The notes beneath the pieces are model-generated. The model did not search any database and had not been told where the DNA came from. It saw nothing but the letters and a program-made list of their open reading frames with translations. A DNA stretch of 64,000 nt from an uncultured Oscillospiraceae bacterium (GTDB taxonomy: Bacteria > Bacillota > Clostridia > Oscillospirales > Oscillospiraceae), in NCBI GenBank assembly GCA_934591845.1, contig CAKTPO010000004.1:1-64000 (forward strand), given 5' to 3'. Positions 25,830 through 34,499 of this stretch are shown one piece after another. The position numbers and the translations under genes were made by a program. How positions within the stretch are numbered: position 1 is the first letter of the stretch; each line of letters begins with the position of its first letter.

Positions 25830-26310
25830 CGGTTTCCATGCCCTCCAACAGCTTTACATCCATCCGGTTTCCGGAAAGAGACGTGGAAAGGATGAATTCC
25901 TTGACTGCGGGGATCATGTATTCCCGCTTGCCTTTTACCACATAGACCTGATTTCCCGGGTAATCCAGCACCTCCTGGATGGTGCCGATCAGGGCGTTGT
26001 CGGCAAAAACCTCCATACCGGTAAGTTCTGCGGCAAAGATCACATCCTCCTCCACGTCCTCCCGGTAGATTTCTACGGTCTTTCCCCGCAAAGCCTGGGC
26101 CGCCTCCATGGTGTCTACGCCCTGGAGCTTTATAAGATTGCAGGTGGTCTGCACCCGGCAGGAGGACACGGTATATTCCTTTCCGCCGATCCGGCATCTT
26201 GAAAAGGCACACATGGTCTCCGGGGAATCCAGCCAGGTCAGCATTTTGATTTCTCCCCGAACCCCATGGGTATTAACGATTTCTCCTGCTTCAATAAACG
26301 GAAGTCTCAT
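25819..26310 (-). CDS. rimM: Ribosome maturation factor RimM
   Basis: 163 residues. N-terminal beta-barrel (AGEIVNTHGVRGEIKML) and a C-terminal PRC barrel. It helps 16S rRNA processing and 30S head assembly with S19. The ATG at 26310 has AAAGGAG upstream; the in-frame ATG at 26364 falls within the hairpin after khpA. Overlaps trmD by 11 bases. Confidence 0.95.
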   Translation of the reverse strand: MRLPFIEAGEIVNTHGVRGEIKMLTWLDSPETMCAFSRCRIGGKEYTVSSCRVQTTCNLIKLQGVDTMEAAQALRGKTVEIYREDVEEDVIFAAELTGMEVFADNALIGTIQEVLDYPGNQVYVVKGKREYMIPAVKEFILSTSLSGNRMDVKLLEGMETDAD

Positions 26311-26330
26311 TGCTTTCTCCTTTATTCCAT

Positions 26331-26364
26331 AAAAACGAAAATGCGTGACGAAATCGCCACGCAT
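26331..26364 (-). terminator. Attenuator-like hairpin between khpA and rimM
   Basis: Stem ATGCGTG / CACGCAT (26341-26364) with inner pairs, followed on the minus strand by TTTCGTTTTT. It could reduce expression of rimM-trmD relative to the upstream genes. Confidence 0.6.
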
Positions 26365-26370
26365 AGCCGT

Positions 26371-26601
26371 TTAATCCACAATTTCAACGGTGACCTTTTC
26401 GCCAGTGCGCTGGGCCACGGTTTTAATAATGGTGCGGATCTCCTTGGCGATCCGTCCCTGGCGGCCAATTACCTTCCCCATGTCGCCCTCGGCCACATGA
26501 AGTTCCAGCACCTTGCCCTCCTCATTGGAAGACTCGATAACGGTAACCGCATCCGGATTGTCCACCAGGCTCTTTGCCATATACAGCAAAAGTTCCTTCA
26601 T
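26371..26601 (-). CDS. khpA: KH-domain RNA-binding protein KhpA
   Basis: 76 residues, a single type II KH domain with the GxxG loop as GRQG in GKVIGRQGRIAKEIRT. It usually pairs with KhpB to bind RNAs involved in cell elongation and division. It stands 22 bases after rpsP, the standard position. Confidence 0.95.
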   Translation of the reverse strand: MKELLLYMAKSLVDNPDAVTVIESSNEEGKVLELHVAEGDMGKVIGRQGRIAKEIRTIIKTVAQRTGEKVTVEIVD

Positions 26602-26623
26602 TGTGCCACTCCTTCAAAGGGGC

Positions 26624-26863
26624 TTACAGAACGCCAGCGTTCTTCAGCAGGCTCCGAACGGTATCGGTGGGCTGAGCGCCGTTCTTGATCCAGTTCTGTG
26701 CCTTCTCAGCGTCCACAGTAACGGTAGCGGGAGAGGTCAGGGGATTGTAGGTACCGATTTCCTCGATGCAGCGGCCGTCACGGGGAGAACGGGAATCAGC
26801 AACAACGATCCGGTAGTAAGGAGCCTTCTTGGCACCCATTCTTCTCAGTCTGATCTTAACCAT
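26624..26863 (-). CDS. rpsP: 30S ribosomal protein S16
   Basis: 79 residues; classic start [20 protein letters not shown] and GTYNPL. A CTGGAGGTG site lies 7-8 bases upstream. Highly expressed position between ffh and khpA; I see no terminator or strong promoter in the 68-base gap to ffh. Confidence 0.98.
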   Translation of the reverse strand: MVKIRLRRMGAKKAPYYRIVVADSRSPRDGRCIEEIGTYNPLTSPATVTVDAEKAQNWIKNGAQPTDTVRSLLKNAGVL

Positions 26864-26931
26864 GAAAGTTTCACCTCCAGAAAAAGTCTAAGTGATATAT
26901 CGCAAAGCAAATTGCTTACAGCGAACAAGAT

Positions 26932-28278
26932 TTACATGCCCGGGAAACGCATTCCGCCGAATCCACCCATTCTTCTGAGTTTCTTGGCGGCACCGGGGCC
27001 GGAAAACTGCTTCATCAGTTTCCGCATCTGCTCAAAGGACTTGAGCAATTTATTCACATCCTCCACCCGGAGACCGCAACCGGCGGCAATACGCTTTTTC
27101 CGGCTGGCACCGATGATGGAGGGGTTTTCCCGCTCCTTGGGGGTCATGGAAAGAATAATGGCCTCGGTATGGGCCATGGCCTTGGGGTCCAGCTTGATGT
27201 CTTTCAGGTTGGCCCCGCCGGGCATCTGGGCAAGCAGGTCTTCCATGGAACCCATAGATTTGAGCTGCACCATCTGGTCGTAGAAATCCTGGAGGGTGAA
27301 GCGGTTGGTCCGCATCTTCTCCTCCATTTTGGCTGCCTGCTTGGCATCATAGGCTTTCTCGGCCTTTTCAATCAGGGACAGCACATCGCCCATGCCCAAA
27401 ATACGGCTTGCCATCCGATCCGGGTGGAAGACCTCAATGTCTTCCAGCTTTTCGCCCATACCGGCAAACTTAATGGGCTTTCCGGTAACGGCCTTGACAG
27501 ACAGGGCCGCACCACCTCTGGCATCGCCGTCCAGCTTGGAAAGCATCACGGAGTCAATGTCCAGCCATTCGTTAAAGGTCTGGGCGGCATTTACCGCATC
27601 CTGACCGGTCATGGCATCCACCACCAGCATGATCTCATTGGGCTTGACGGTGGCCTTGATGTTTTTCAGTTCCTCCATGAGGGCCTCGTCCACATGGAGC
27701 CGACCGGCGGTATCCAAAAATACCATATCGTATCCCCGCTGACGGGCATACAGCACCGCCTCTTTGGCAGTGATCACCGGATCCTGGGTTCCTTTTTCAA
27801 ACACCGGAATGCCCAACTTTTCGCCGCAGACCTTCAACTGCTGAATAGCGGCGGGACGGTACACGTCACAGGCCACCAGCAGTGGATTTCTGCCCTGGCG
27901 TTTCATAAGACCCGCCAGCTTGCTGCCGTTGGTGGTCTTACCGGCACCTTGCAGGCCCACCAGCATGACAACTGTGGGTCCGTTGGGATTGATGTTCAGG
28001 TGCTTGGTTTCCGCACCCATGAGCTTGCATAGCTCTTCATTGACAATCTTGACGATCATCTGTGCCGGAGTCAAGGACTCCAGCACGTCTGTGCCTACAC
28101 AGCGTTCTGTAACGGATTTGGTGAAATCCTTTACGACCTTATAGCTAACGTCCGCTTCCAGCAGTGCCATACGGATCTCCCGCATGGCCTCCTTCACATC
28201 CGCTTCTTTCAGACGGCCCTTGCCACGAAGCTTTTTGAAGGTGGAAGAAATTTTTTCGGTCAAGCCTTCAAATGCCAT
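26932..28278 (-). CDS. ffh: Signal recognition particle protein Ffh (SRP54)
   Basis: 448 residues. N-domain, GTPase G-domain (P-loop GLQGAGKTT near 105, DTAGR, TKLDGDARGG-like SKLDGDARGG) and the methionine-rich M domain that binds 4.5S RNA and signal peptides. It targets membrane proteins cotranslationally via FtsY. Starts 3 bases after the ylxM stop codon; the usual pair. Confidence 0.97.
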   Translation of the reverse strand: MAFEGLTEKISSTFKKLRGKGRLKEADVKEAMREIRMALLEADVSYKVVKDFTKSVTERCVGTDVLESLTPAQMIVKIVNEELCKLMGAETKHLNINPNGPTVVMLVGLQGAGKTTNGSKLAGLMKRQGRNPLLVACDVYRPAAIQQLKVCGEKLGIPVFEKGTQDPVITAKEAVLYARQRGYDMVFLDTAGRLHVDEALMEELKNIKATVKPNEIMLVVDAMTGQDAVNAAQTFNEWLDIDSVMLSKLDGDARGGAALSVKAVTGKPIKFAGMGEKLEDIEVFHPDRMASRILGMGDVLSLIEKAEKAYDAKQAAKMEEKMRTNRFTLQDFYDQMVQLKSMGSMEDLLAQMPGGANLKDIKLDPKAMAHTEAIILSMTPKERENPSIIGASRKKRIAAGCGLRVEDVNKLLKSFEQMRKLMKQFSGPGAAKKLRRMGGFGGMRFPGM

Positions 28279-28281
28279 TTT

Positions 28282-28626
28282 TTACTCCTCAAGCTCCTCT
28301 GCCGCGGCCAGGATCTCCCCAGCCAGCCGGGTCACCTCCGGGCTTTTTTCATCCTGCAAGGCCCGGGCCGCTTCCGCGATCCGTCGGGCGGCTTCTTTTA
28401 CAGCCGCATCCCGCCGAAGGAAGCCGGTCTTTTCTTCGATATTTCGGAGCAGCGTCTCCGCCCGGTTCAGGTTGTCGTAAACCCCCTGACGGCTGACCCC
28501 CAACTCCTGGGCGATCTCTCCAAGAGACATATCCTGATTATAGCGCATATCCAGGCAATCCCGCTGCCGCTGGGTGAGCAATTCTCCGTAGTAGTCAAAC
28601 AGCAGTGTCATTTCCAAGCTTTCCAT
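28282..28626 (-). CDS. ylxM: YlxM/p13 family HTH protein
   Basis: 114 residues. A sigma-70 region 4-like helix-turn-helix (about 15-60, LTQRQRDCLDMRYNQDMSLG then EIAQELGVSRQGVYDNLNRA) followed by a charged helical tail. The family accompanies ffh and is thought to assist the SRP. Start at 28626, with GGGGAGG 8-9 bases upstream. Its promoter is flanked by two identical-pattern operators, so this operon, and perhaps YlxM itself, is under DNA-binding control. Confidence 0.88.
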   Translation of the reverse strand: MESLEMTLLFDYYGELLTQRQRDCLDMRYNQDMSLGEIAQELGVSRQGVYDNLNRAETLLRNIEEKTGFLRRDAAVKEAARRIAEAARALQDEKSPEVTRLAGEILAAAEELEE

Positions 28627-28641
28627 AGCCAGGACCTCCCC

Positions 28642-28663
28642 TGTCAAGGCTTTCTCCTTGACA
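28642..28663. promoter_or_regulatory. 22-bp palindromic operator, downstream copy
   Basis: TGTCAAGG-N6-CCTTGACA on either strand, perfect 8-bp arms (9 with flanking C/G). It lies between the -10 box and the ylxM ribosome site. It starts exactly 53 bp (about five helical turns) from a second copy. Confidence 0.75.
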
Positions 28664-28671
28664 GCCTCAGT

Positions 28672-28700
28672 ATCATACACGATAAACGCTGCTTTGTCAA
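28672..28700 (-). promoter_or_regulatory. Promoter of the ylxM-ffh operon
   Basis: TTGACA (28695-28700), 17 bases, TATGAT (28672-28677) on the minus strand. The -35 box is the left arm of the upstream operator. Confidence 0.85.
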
Positions 28701-28716
28701 GTATTTTTCCTTGACA
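28695..28716. promoter_or_regulatory. 22-bp palindromic operator, upstream copy
   Basis: TGTCAAGT-N6-CCTTGACA, one mismatch between arms, same length and spacing as the copy at 28642-28663. It covers the -35 box of the promoter. Confidence 0.75.
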
Positions 28717-28747
28717 GTTAAAAAATATTCTGCCCCAGGAAAAGGTG

Positions 28748-29275
28748 TCAGGTCAACAGGCCCAAAAGTGCCGACACCACAATGACCTTTGGCACGCTCC
28801 ACTTGCCCTTTATGAGCAGAAACGCCGCCACAAGACCTACGCCAACGGTTTTCCAGGAAAGGGCTCCATTTACAAAGTAGTTGGTTCGGCTCAGCGTGAT
28901 CATCACCGCCAGAATAATGCCCAGGGCCGCAGGGCGGACACCCATCATCATATTTTGCAGGGTTCGGCTATTCTTGAACTTTTCAAAAAACACCGCCGCC
29001 AGGGCGCAGAACGTAAAGGTGGGCATCAAAACGCCCAGTACGCAGACCATGGCACCAAAAGGGCCAATGACCCGGAGACCAGCAAAGGTGGCGCAGTTTA
29101 AGCCCAGGGGACCGGGGGTCATTTCCGCAATGGCGATAATATCGGAAACCTCCGCAGCCGTCATCCAGCTGTGGCTCACCATTTGGTCGTTGATCAGCGG
29201 CACCATAGACATTCCGCCAAAGGAGGTATAGCCAATCTGGCAGAAGCTCCAAAACAGTTCTAATATGGTTTTCAT
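28748..29275 (-). CDS. Chromate transporter family protein, half 1
   Basis: 175 residues, one CHR domain with about five to six membrane segments; FGGMSMVPLINDQMV and AEMTPGPLGLN are the family motifs. Two half-size CHR proteins normally form a heterodimer; the real substrate in gut anaerobes is uncertain. The ATG at 29275 overlaps the previous stop codon (ATGA). Confidence 0.88.
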   Translation of the reverse strand: MKTILELFWSFCQIGYTSFGGMSMVPLINDQMVSHSWMTAAEVSDIIAIAEMTPGPLGLNCATFAGLRVIGPFGAMVCVLGVLMPTFTFCALAAVFFEKFKNSRTLQNMMMGVRPAALGIILAVMITLSRTNYFVNGALSWKTVGVGLVAAFLLIKGKWSVPKVIVVSALLGLLT

Positions 29276-29829
29276 TCCTCTGCCTCCTTCCATTTGCCCA
29301 TCATCAGTCCGGCAGCCACACCCAGGAGGATCACCAGCATGCAGTTGACATCAAAAAAGGCATTGAGCATGCAGCACACCAGACAGATGTAGTAGCATGT
29401 TCTGTTTATAAACGCACTGCTACGCAGTTTCATGGCGGCCACAAGAATAATAGGCACCACCGCCGCCCGGACGCCCTGGAGCATTTTTGCCACCCAGATA
29501 TTATCTTTGAACACTCCGTAGCCATAGGTCAGCACCGACAAAATCAGCATGGGCGGCAGCACCATACCCACCACCGAGACAATGCCCCCCATGACCCCGG
29601 CCTGCCGGTGGCCGAACAGGTAGGCCACGTTGCCGATCATGGTGCCAGGTAGACTTCTGCCCACGCTGACAATATCTAATAGCTCCTGGGCCGTCAACTC
29701 CTGCTTGTCTTCCACATAGTCCTTCTGCATCTGGGCGATAATGCTCCAGCCGCCGCCGAAGGTAAACCAGCTGATGTGGAAAAAATAGCAGAAGCACTCC
29801 CATATTTTTTTCCATTTTTCTTTTTTCAT
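29272..29829 (-). CDS. Chromate transporter family protein, half 2
   Basis: 185 residues, the partner CHR domain: FTFGGGWSIIAQMQKDYV near the N-terminus and SLPGTMIGNVAYLFG. Start at 29829, 7 bases after GGAG, in preference to the ATG at 29850. Coupled to the first half by a 4-base overlap. No chromate resistance regulator is adjacent. Confidence 0.88.
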   Translation of the reverse strand: MKKEKWKKIWECFCYFFHISWFTFGGGWSIIAQMQKDYVEDKQELTAQELLDIVSVGRSLPGTMIGNVAYLFGHRQAGVMGGIVSVVGMVLPPMLILSVLTYGYGVFKDNIWVAKMLQGVRAAVVPIILVAAMKLRSSAFINRTCYYICLVCCMLNAFFDVNCMLVILLGVAAGLMMGKWKEAEE

Positions 29830-29954
29830 TCTGTTTCTCCGATTCTTCATACATGTAGTTTCCGTGCTTTAGGGTCTGCCCTACCAATTTCTGATATAGT
29901 ATACAGTCCCAGTCTCCATTTGAAAAGTCCCAAAACTCGAAAGGCCCCAAACAG

Positions 29955-29988
29955 TCAAAAAGCTGCCTCCCGGAAAATCGGGAGACAG
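29955..29988 (-). terminator. Terminator downstream of the CitMHS transporter
   Basis: 10-base arms (CTGCCTCCCG / CGGGAGACAG, 29963-29988) followed on the minus strand by CTTTTTG. A second, stronger GC hairpin (CCGGAAACGGC / GCCGTTTCCGG, 30036-30070) lies closer to the stop codon but lacks T residues. Confidence 0.65.
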
Positions 29989-30083
29989 TTCTTTGCAAAA
30001 GCCGGGCCTTCCCAGCAAAGCCCAGGCCTTGCCATCCGGAAACGGCCCGCCGCAACGGAGCCGTTTCCGGGGAAAGGGATGCT

Positions 30084-31472
30084 TTACAGAGGCATGATGC
30101 CAATAACGATGGCAAAGAGCATGCAAAGGATGGAGAACACCCACACATAGAAGAAGGAAGCCTTCAAGTGATCCTTGATGTCCACATCCGCCAGGCCCAC
30201 ACCCAGCAGGGTTGCAGGAACCATGGGGCTGATGAAGGTGGCGCAGTTCCGGCAGACCACCATGGCCACGGCAATGGGCAGGGCGTCTACGCCGAAGCTC
30301 TGGCCGATGGCAATGATGACGGGCAGCATTCCGAAGAAGTAGGAATCGGTATCGAACGCCAGAGCCAGAGGCACGGACAGGACACCAATGACCAGGGGCA
30401 GATGCTGGCCGATGGCGGCAGGCAGCATGGACTCAATGATACCGGCCAGGCAGCGGACAACGCTGGGCAGGTCAACTTCCATAACCTTCACACCGGCGGC
30501 TACCAGCTTGCCGTCCTTCATAATGAAGGAGGTGGTGAGAACGCCCATGAGTACAGCAGCACCCATCAGGGTGGAGCACATCATCAGAGCGGGGCCAGCA
30601 TGGAGGTTGATGATCTTCTTGTGCATCTTGGCAGTGGCACCGTAGTTCACAAACAGGGCCACGGAAACACCCAGCATGAAGGGTACATAGGAGGGGAACA
30701 CATCCCAGATCAGCAGAGCGATAACAGCAATGGTCAGAGCCAGGTTGAAGCCAAACAGCTTGGGACGGGCCAGCTCCTGCTCCTCAACGGACTTGCTCTC
30801 CGCCAGGTCCAGAGTAGCACCCGCAGGCAGACCGGCGCCACGCTTCTTTTCCTGGAAGCCGGTGAGAACCGCATGGACAAGGGCCAGAACGATGCCGAAA
30901 ATCTGAATAGGAATAATGGTATTCCACAACTCACCGGCTTCAATGCCCAGAACGGTGGCAGCACGCATGGTGGGACCGGCCCAGGGCATCAGGTTCAGTA
31001 CACCCATGGCCAGCACGGCGATCCGCAGCATGCTGGTGGGCCGCATATTCATCTTCTTGTAGATGGGCAGCATGGCAGGAACCACGATGCAGAAGGTGGA
31101 AGCGCCGCCGCCGTCCAGGTGGCCAATCAGGGCAATGACACAAGTCATCACGCACACGCCCACAACGTTATTGCCGATAAGCTTCATCAGCTTGCCGATG
31201 ATCACATCAAACATGCCCGCATCGGTCATAATGCCGAAGTACAGCACGGAGAACACGAACAGGGCGGCAGTAGGAGCGGTGGAGTTAAAGCCGGCCTTGA
31301 TCATGGCCGCCAGGTTGTCAAAGCTGATCCGGCCTCCCAGAACCAGGATCAGGCCAAGGATGGAGGGGAATACAATGAAAGCAATGGCGGGCTGGGTCTT
31401 GCTCTTAAACAGGGTCGCCACAATGGCAACGATGGTTACGAGACCCAACAGGCCAACGATGGTATCACTCAT
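30084..31472 (-). CDS. Citrate transporter, CitMHS family
   Basis: 462 residues with about twelve membrane segments. CitMHS proteins import divalent metal-citrate complexes in symport with H+. Conserved segments include GHLDGGGASTFCIVVPAMLP (about 117-136) and the FDTDSYFFGMLPV and FISPMVPATLLGVGLADV motifs near the C-terminus. It lies downstream of citDEF but is separated from citF by a terminator, so it is expressed partly by read-through or from its own promoter. Citrate as substrate is supported by the lyase genes. Confidence 0.88.
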   Translation of the reverse strand: MSDTIVGLLGLVTIVAIVATLFKSKTQPAIAFIVFPSILGLILVLGGRISFDNLAAMIKAGFNSTAPTAALFVFSVLYFGIMTDAGMFDVIIGKLMKLIGNNVVGVCVMTCVIALIGHLDGGGASTFCIVVPAMLPIYKKMNMRPTSMLRIAVLAMGVLNLMPWAGPTMRAATVLGIEAGELWNTIIPIQIFGIVLALVHAVLTGFQEKKRGAGLPAGATLDLAESKSVEEQELARPKLFGFNLALTIAVIALLIWDVFPSYVPFMLGVSVALFVNYGATAKMHKKIINLHAGPALMMCSTLMGAAVLMGVLTTSFIMKDGKLVAAGVKVMEVDLPSVVRCLAGIIESMLPAAIGQHLPLVIGVLSVPLALAFDTDSYFFGMLPVIIAIGQSFGVDALPIAVAMVVCRNCATFISPMVPATLLGVGLADVDIKDHLKASFFYVWVFSILCMLFAIVIGIMPL

Positions 31473-31550
31473 TCTCGAATTTCCTTTCTATATTACGATA
31501 TCCGTTTGCTGGGAATTTTCTGAAAGCTCCTGTTTGAGAGCTTTCCCTAC

Positions 31551-31574
31551 AAAAAGGGGGCGTTTTGGCCCCCT
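31551..31574 (-). terminator. Terminator between citF and the transporter gene
   Basis: 7-bp stem (AGGGGGC / GCCCCCT) followed on the minus strand by TTTTT. A second hairpin, GAAAGCTC / GAGCTTTC, lies at 31522-31545. Confidence 0.75.
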
Positions 31575-31583
31575 GAATGCGCT

Positions 31584-33140
31584 TTACAGGGTCACAGGCT
31601 TGATTTTGCGGACAACATCCAAAATGGTACCGTCCCGGGCTTCCAGCACGGCCACCACCTTGTCCTCCCACTGCAAATCATCGGGGGTTCCCACCAGGGA
31701 GTAGGCCTTGTCCTTTAGACTCTCAATGGAAACATGGGGGATGCCCGCCTGATCCAGGCATTCGATCAAGTCTGGCCGCAGAGGGTTCACCGCAATGCCG
31801 TAGTCCGTTACCAGAACGTCCACACAGTCGCCGGGGGTAGTAACGGTGACCACTTTCTCGCAGACCGTTGCCATCCGGCCACGGGTCAGGGGGGTCACGA
31901 TGATGCAGACCTTGGAACCGGCGGCGGTATCGGGATGTCCGCCGGGGGCACCACGAAGCACACCGTCAGAGCCGGTCAGAACATTGACGTTAAAGCCCGT
32001 ATCGATTTCCAGAGCAGCCAGCACCACAAAGTCCAGCTTGTTGACAAATGCGCCCTTGTTGGCGGGGTTTGCGTACTGGGAAGCGGACATTTCAAAGTGG
32101 TTGGGGGTCTGGTTGATGGAGTTTACCGCATCCAAGTCAAAGTCCTGAACGTCAATGACCTTTCCAACCTTGCCCTTTTTCAGCAGCTCCACCATGGGGC
32201 CGCAGATGCCGCCGATGGCCCAGCCCATTTTGATGTTCCGTTCGTCCATATACTTTTCCAGGAACAGGTTGGCAGCCAGAGAAGGGCCGCCTACGCCGGT
32301 CTGGAAGGAGAAACCGTCCTTAAAATAAGGAGTAGAAGCAATGACCTTGGCCACATTCTCCGCCATCATCAGATCCCGGGGGTTCTGGCTGATGCGGGCT
32401 GCGGCGGAAGCGATTTTCTTGGGGTTGCCGATGGAATCCACCACTACCACTGCATCTACATCAATGGCCTCTACAGAGGCGGGCATGTTGGGGAAATCCA
32501 CCAGGCAGTCCGTTACCACTACCACGTGGTCGGCATACTTGGCATCGGTCATGGCGTAACCCATGGAACCGCAGTTGGACTTGCCGCCGATGCCCCGGCA
32601 GTTGCCCACACAGTCAGAGGTGGGTGCGGCCACAAAGGCAATATCGATATGGACCTCTCCGGCCTCAATGGCCCGGGGACGACCACCGTGGGAACGGATA
32701 ATGGCGGGGGTTTTCAGCTTTCCGGCGGAAACCACTTCGCCCATACGGCCACGAATACCGGAGGTCTGAATGCCGATGACCTTGCCCTGCTCTACATAAT
32801 CCGCAATGGGGTCATGGGCGCCGCCCAGGGAGGTGGCGGCAATGGTCAAATCTTTCAGGCCCAGTTTTTCAATGGCTGCCTCCATAACCATATTGGCCAC
32901 GAAATCGCCGTCCCGCAGATGGTGGTGGAACGAGAAAGTCATGCCGTCTTTGGCACCGCAGGCTTTCAGCGCATCCACAATGGTCTCCACGATTTTGGAT
33001 TCCTGGGGCTTCTCATACCGGCGGGTGGTGGGGGCGGCCTTGTGGATATACTTGCCGTCCATATAGTTCTTTCCCTGGTAAACCTCTTTGCCGTTTACCA
33101 GCAGCTGCTCCGGAATCTCTCTGCCTACAGCATTGATCAT
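31584..33140 (-). CDS. citF: Citrate lyase alpha subunit (citrate CoA-transferase)
   Basis: 518 residues, standard length. It transfers the acyl carrier between acetyl- and citryl-ACP before cleavage. Family motifs include FSFHHHLRDGD, IQTSGIRGRMGEV and the GVGGPSLA region. It overlaps citE by 4 bases (start within the citE end). citD-citE-citF order as in other citrate fermenters. Confidence 0.96.
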   Translation of the reverse strand: MINAVGREIPEQLLVNGKEVYQGKNYMDGKYIHKAAPTTRRYEKPQESKIVETIVDALKACGAKDGMTFSFHHHLRDGDFVANMVMEAAIEKLGLKDLTIAATSLGGAHDPIADYVEQGKVIGIQTSGIRGRMGEVVSAGKLKTPAIIRSHGGRPRAIEAGEVHIDIAFVAAPTSDCVGNCRGIGGKSNCGSMGYAMTDAKYADHVVVVTDCLVDFPNMPASVEAIDVDAVVVVDSIGNPKKIASAAARISQNPRDLMMAENVAKVIASTPYFKDGFSFQTGVGGPSLAANLFLEKYMDERNIKMGWAIGGICGPMVELLKKGKVGKVIDVQDFDLDAVNSINQTPNHFEMSASQYANPANKGAFVNKLDFVVLAALEIDTGFNVNVLTGSDGVLRGAPGGHPDTAAGSKVCIIVTPLTRGRMATVCEKVVTVTTPGDCVDVLVTDYGIAVNPLRPDLIECLDQAGIPHVSIESLKDKAYSLVGTPDDLQWEDKVVAVLEARDGTILDVVRKIKPVTL

Positions 33141-34051
33141 ACCAAATCCCCCTCATACATACCGCAAGCCTTCGCCAGCCGCAGCGTGCGCTCCGCACCG
33201 GGAATGAAGGCAATATCGATCATCTTACCGTTGACGGTGAACACGCCAACACCGGCAGCGGACTGTTCTTTATATGCTCTGACAATGGCTTCTGCCTGTC
33301 TGACTTCCTTTTCCGTGGGCGCAAAGACCTCATGCACCAGGCGGATCTGCTTGGGATTGATGAGGCTCTTGCCGTCAAAGCCCATGGCCTTGTTCTGCAG
33401 GACTTCGGCCTTAAAGCCCTCGTTGTCATCCAGGTCCGTAAACACGGTGTCAAAGCACTGGATGCCCGCCGCACGGGCGGCCAGCAGCATCTGTCCCCGG
33501 GCGGCCAGCATATCCACGCCGTCGGGGCTGAACTTGGTCTGCATACACTTGCGGAAGTCACCACCGGAAATGGCCACGCCGAACATCCGGTCAGAAGCGG
33601 AGCAAATTTCAAAAGCGTTCAGAATGCCTTTGGGGCTTTCCAGGGCAGCCATCAGCAGGGTTCTGCCTACTTCCACACCAAATTCCTTTTCCGCTGCTTC
33701 CACAGCGGCCTCTACGGTGTGGACATCCTTGGCACTCTCGCACTTGGCAATACGGATGCCGTCAGCACCGCCGGCCACACAGACCCGAATATCTTCCTGC
33801 CAGTGGGGGGTATCCAGACCGTTGATCCGGACAATGACCTCGGTGGTGCCGTAGTCAATGGTGGTCAGGGCATGGTACAGAGAAAACCGGGCGGCATCTT
33901 TCTGGTTTTCCGCCACGGCATCTTCCAGGTCCAGCATAATGGAGTCGCAGCCGTAGATGTAAGCATCCTTGATAAGGCCGGGCTTCTGGGCGTTCATAAA
34001 CATCATGGTCCGGCGCAGACGGAACCGTTCGGGCTTGGGTCTTTTGATCAT
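33137..34051 (-). CDS. citE: Citrate lyase beta subunit (citryl-ACP lyase)
   Basis: 304 residues, TIM-barrel HpcH/HpaI family. It cleaves citryl-ACP into oxaloacetate and acetyl-ACP. RTMMFMNAQKPGLIKDAYIY, SIMLDLEDAV with acidic metal ligands, and LINPKQIRLVHEVF are visible. The ATG at 34051 follows GGGAGGTG; it overlaps citD by 4 bases. Confidence 0.95.
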   Translation of the reverse strand: MIKRPKPERFRLRRTMMFMNAQKPGLIKDAYIYGCDSIMLDLEDAVAENQKDAARFSLYHALTTIDYGTTEVIVRINGLDTPHWQEDIRVCVAGGADGIRIAKCESAKDVHTVEAAVEAAEKEFGVEVGRTLLMAALESPKGILNAFEICSASDRMFGVAISGGDFRKCMQTKFSPDGVDMLAARGQMLLAARAAGIQCFDTVFTDLDDNEGFKAEVLQNKAMGFDGKSLINPKQIRLVHEVFAPTEKEVRQAEAIVRAYKEQSAAGVGVFTVNGKMIDIAFIPGAERTLRLAKACGMYEGDLV

Positions 34052-34347
34052 CGTACAGCACCTCCCCAGGGAATGTTTTGGGCGGAAGCACCGCAGGAGC
34101 GGAATACCGCACACTCTACCCGGGCTTTCAGGGTGCAGTCCAGGGCGCCCTTGTCCACCACCGTCACCCGGGCGTTTTGTACATCCAGACGTTCCAGCGT
34201 GGACAGAACCGTGGCCTTGATCTGGCGGCCATACTGATTCATCACGCTGCTGGAAAGCTCCAGGCTGATGCCCTCACCGGGTTCCACAGTGACCATGGCA
34301 TCGCTGGATTCTAGCGTTCCCGCCACGGCGGATTTCAGAATTTCCAT
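34048..34347 (-). CDS. citD: Citrate lyase acyl carrier protein (gamma subunit)
   Basis: 99 residues. It carries the 2'-(5''-phosphoribosyl)-3'-dephospho-CoA group on a serine near position 14 (GTLESSDAMVT). The genes that make and attach this group (citX, citG) and the acetylating ligase citC are not in the window. Confidence 0.92.
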   Translation of the reverse strand: MEILKSAVAGTLESSDAMVTVEPGEGISLELSSSVMNQYGRQIKATVLSTLERLDVQNARVTVVDKGALDCTLKARVECAVFRSCGASAQNIPWGGAVR

Positions 34348-34388
34348 GTTGATCCTCCCTAATATTATTCTTGTTTTTTCGTGGCATT

Positions 34389-34417
34389 AGCATAGCATAG
34401 CCACAAATTCTTTTCAA
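34389..34417 (-). promoter_or_regulatory. Promoter of citDEF
   Basis: TTGAAA (34412-34417), 17 bases, TATGCT (34389-34394) on the minus strand; the TATGCT box is repeated 5 bases away. Confidence 0.6.
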
Positions 34418-34425
34418 ATACTTAA

Positions 34426-34444
34426 ATTATTATCACATCATAAT
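34426..34444. promoter_or_regulatory. Candidate LysR binding site
   Basis: Inverted repeat ATTAT-N9-ATAAT, containing T-N11-A, just upstream of the citDEF -35 box and between the divergent promoters. Confidence 0.45.
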
Positions 34445-34471
34445 TTCCGGCGAATACCGGAACACTAATGC

Positions 34472-34499
34472 TTGACATCCATAAAAATCCCTTTATAAT
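34472..34499 (+). promoter_or_regulatory. Promoter of the LysR-type regulator
   Basis: TTGACA (34472-34477), 16 bases, TATAAT (34494-34499), about 60 bases before the start. Confidence 0.75.

Noticed and set aside
28658..28686. Plus-strand promoter (TTGACA then GATAAA) within the ylxM operator region.
   Set aside because: The -10 box is poor and no plus-strand gene follows; the TTGACA is part of the palindromic operator.
30168..33854. Long plus-strand open frames opposite the citrate genes.
   Set aside because: Histidine/glutamine/glycine-rich shadow frames of CitMHS, citF and citE.
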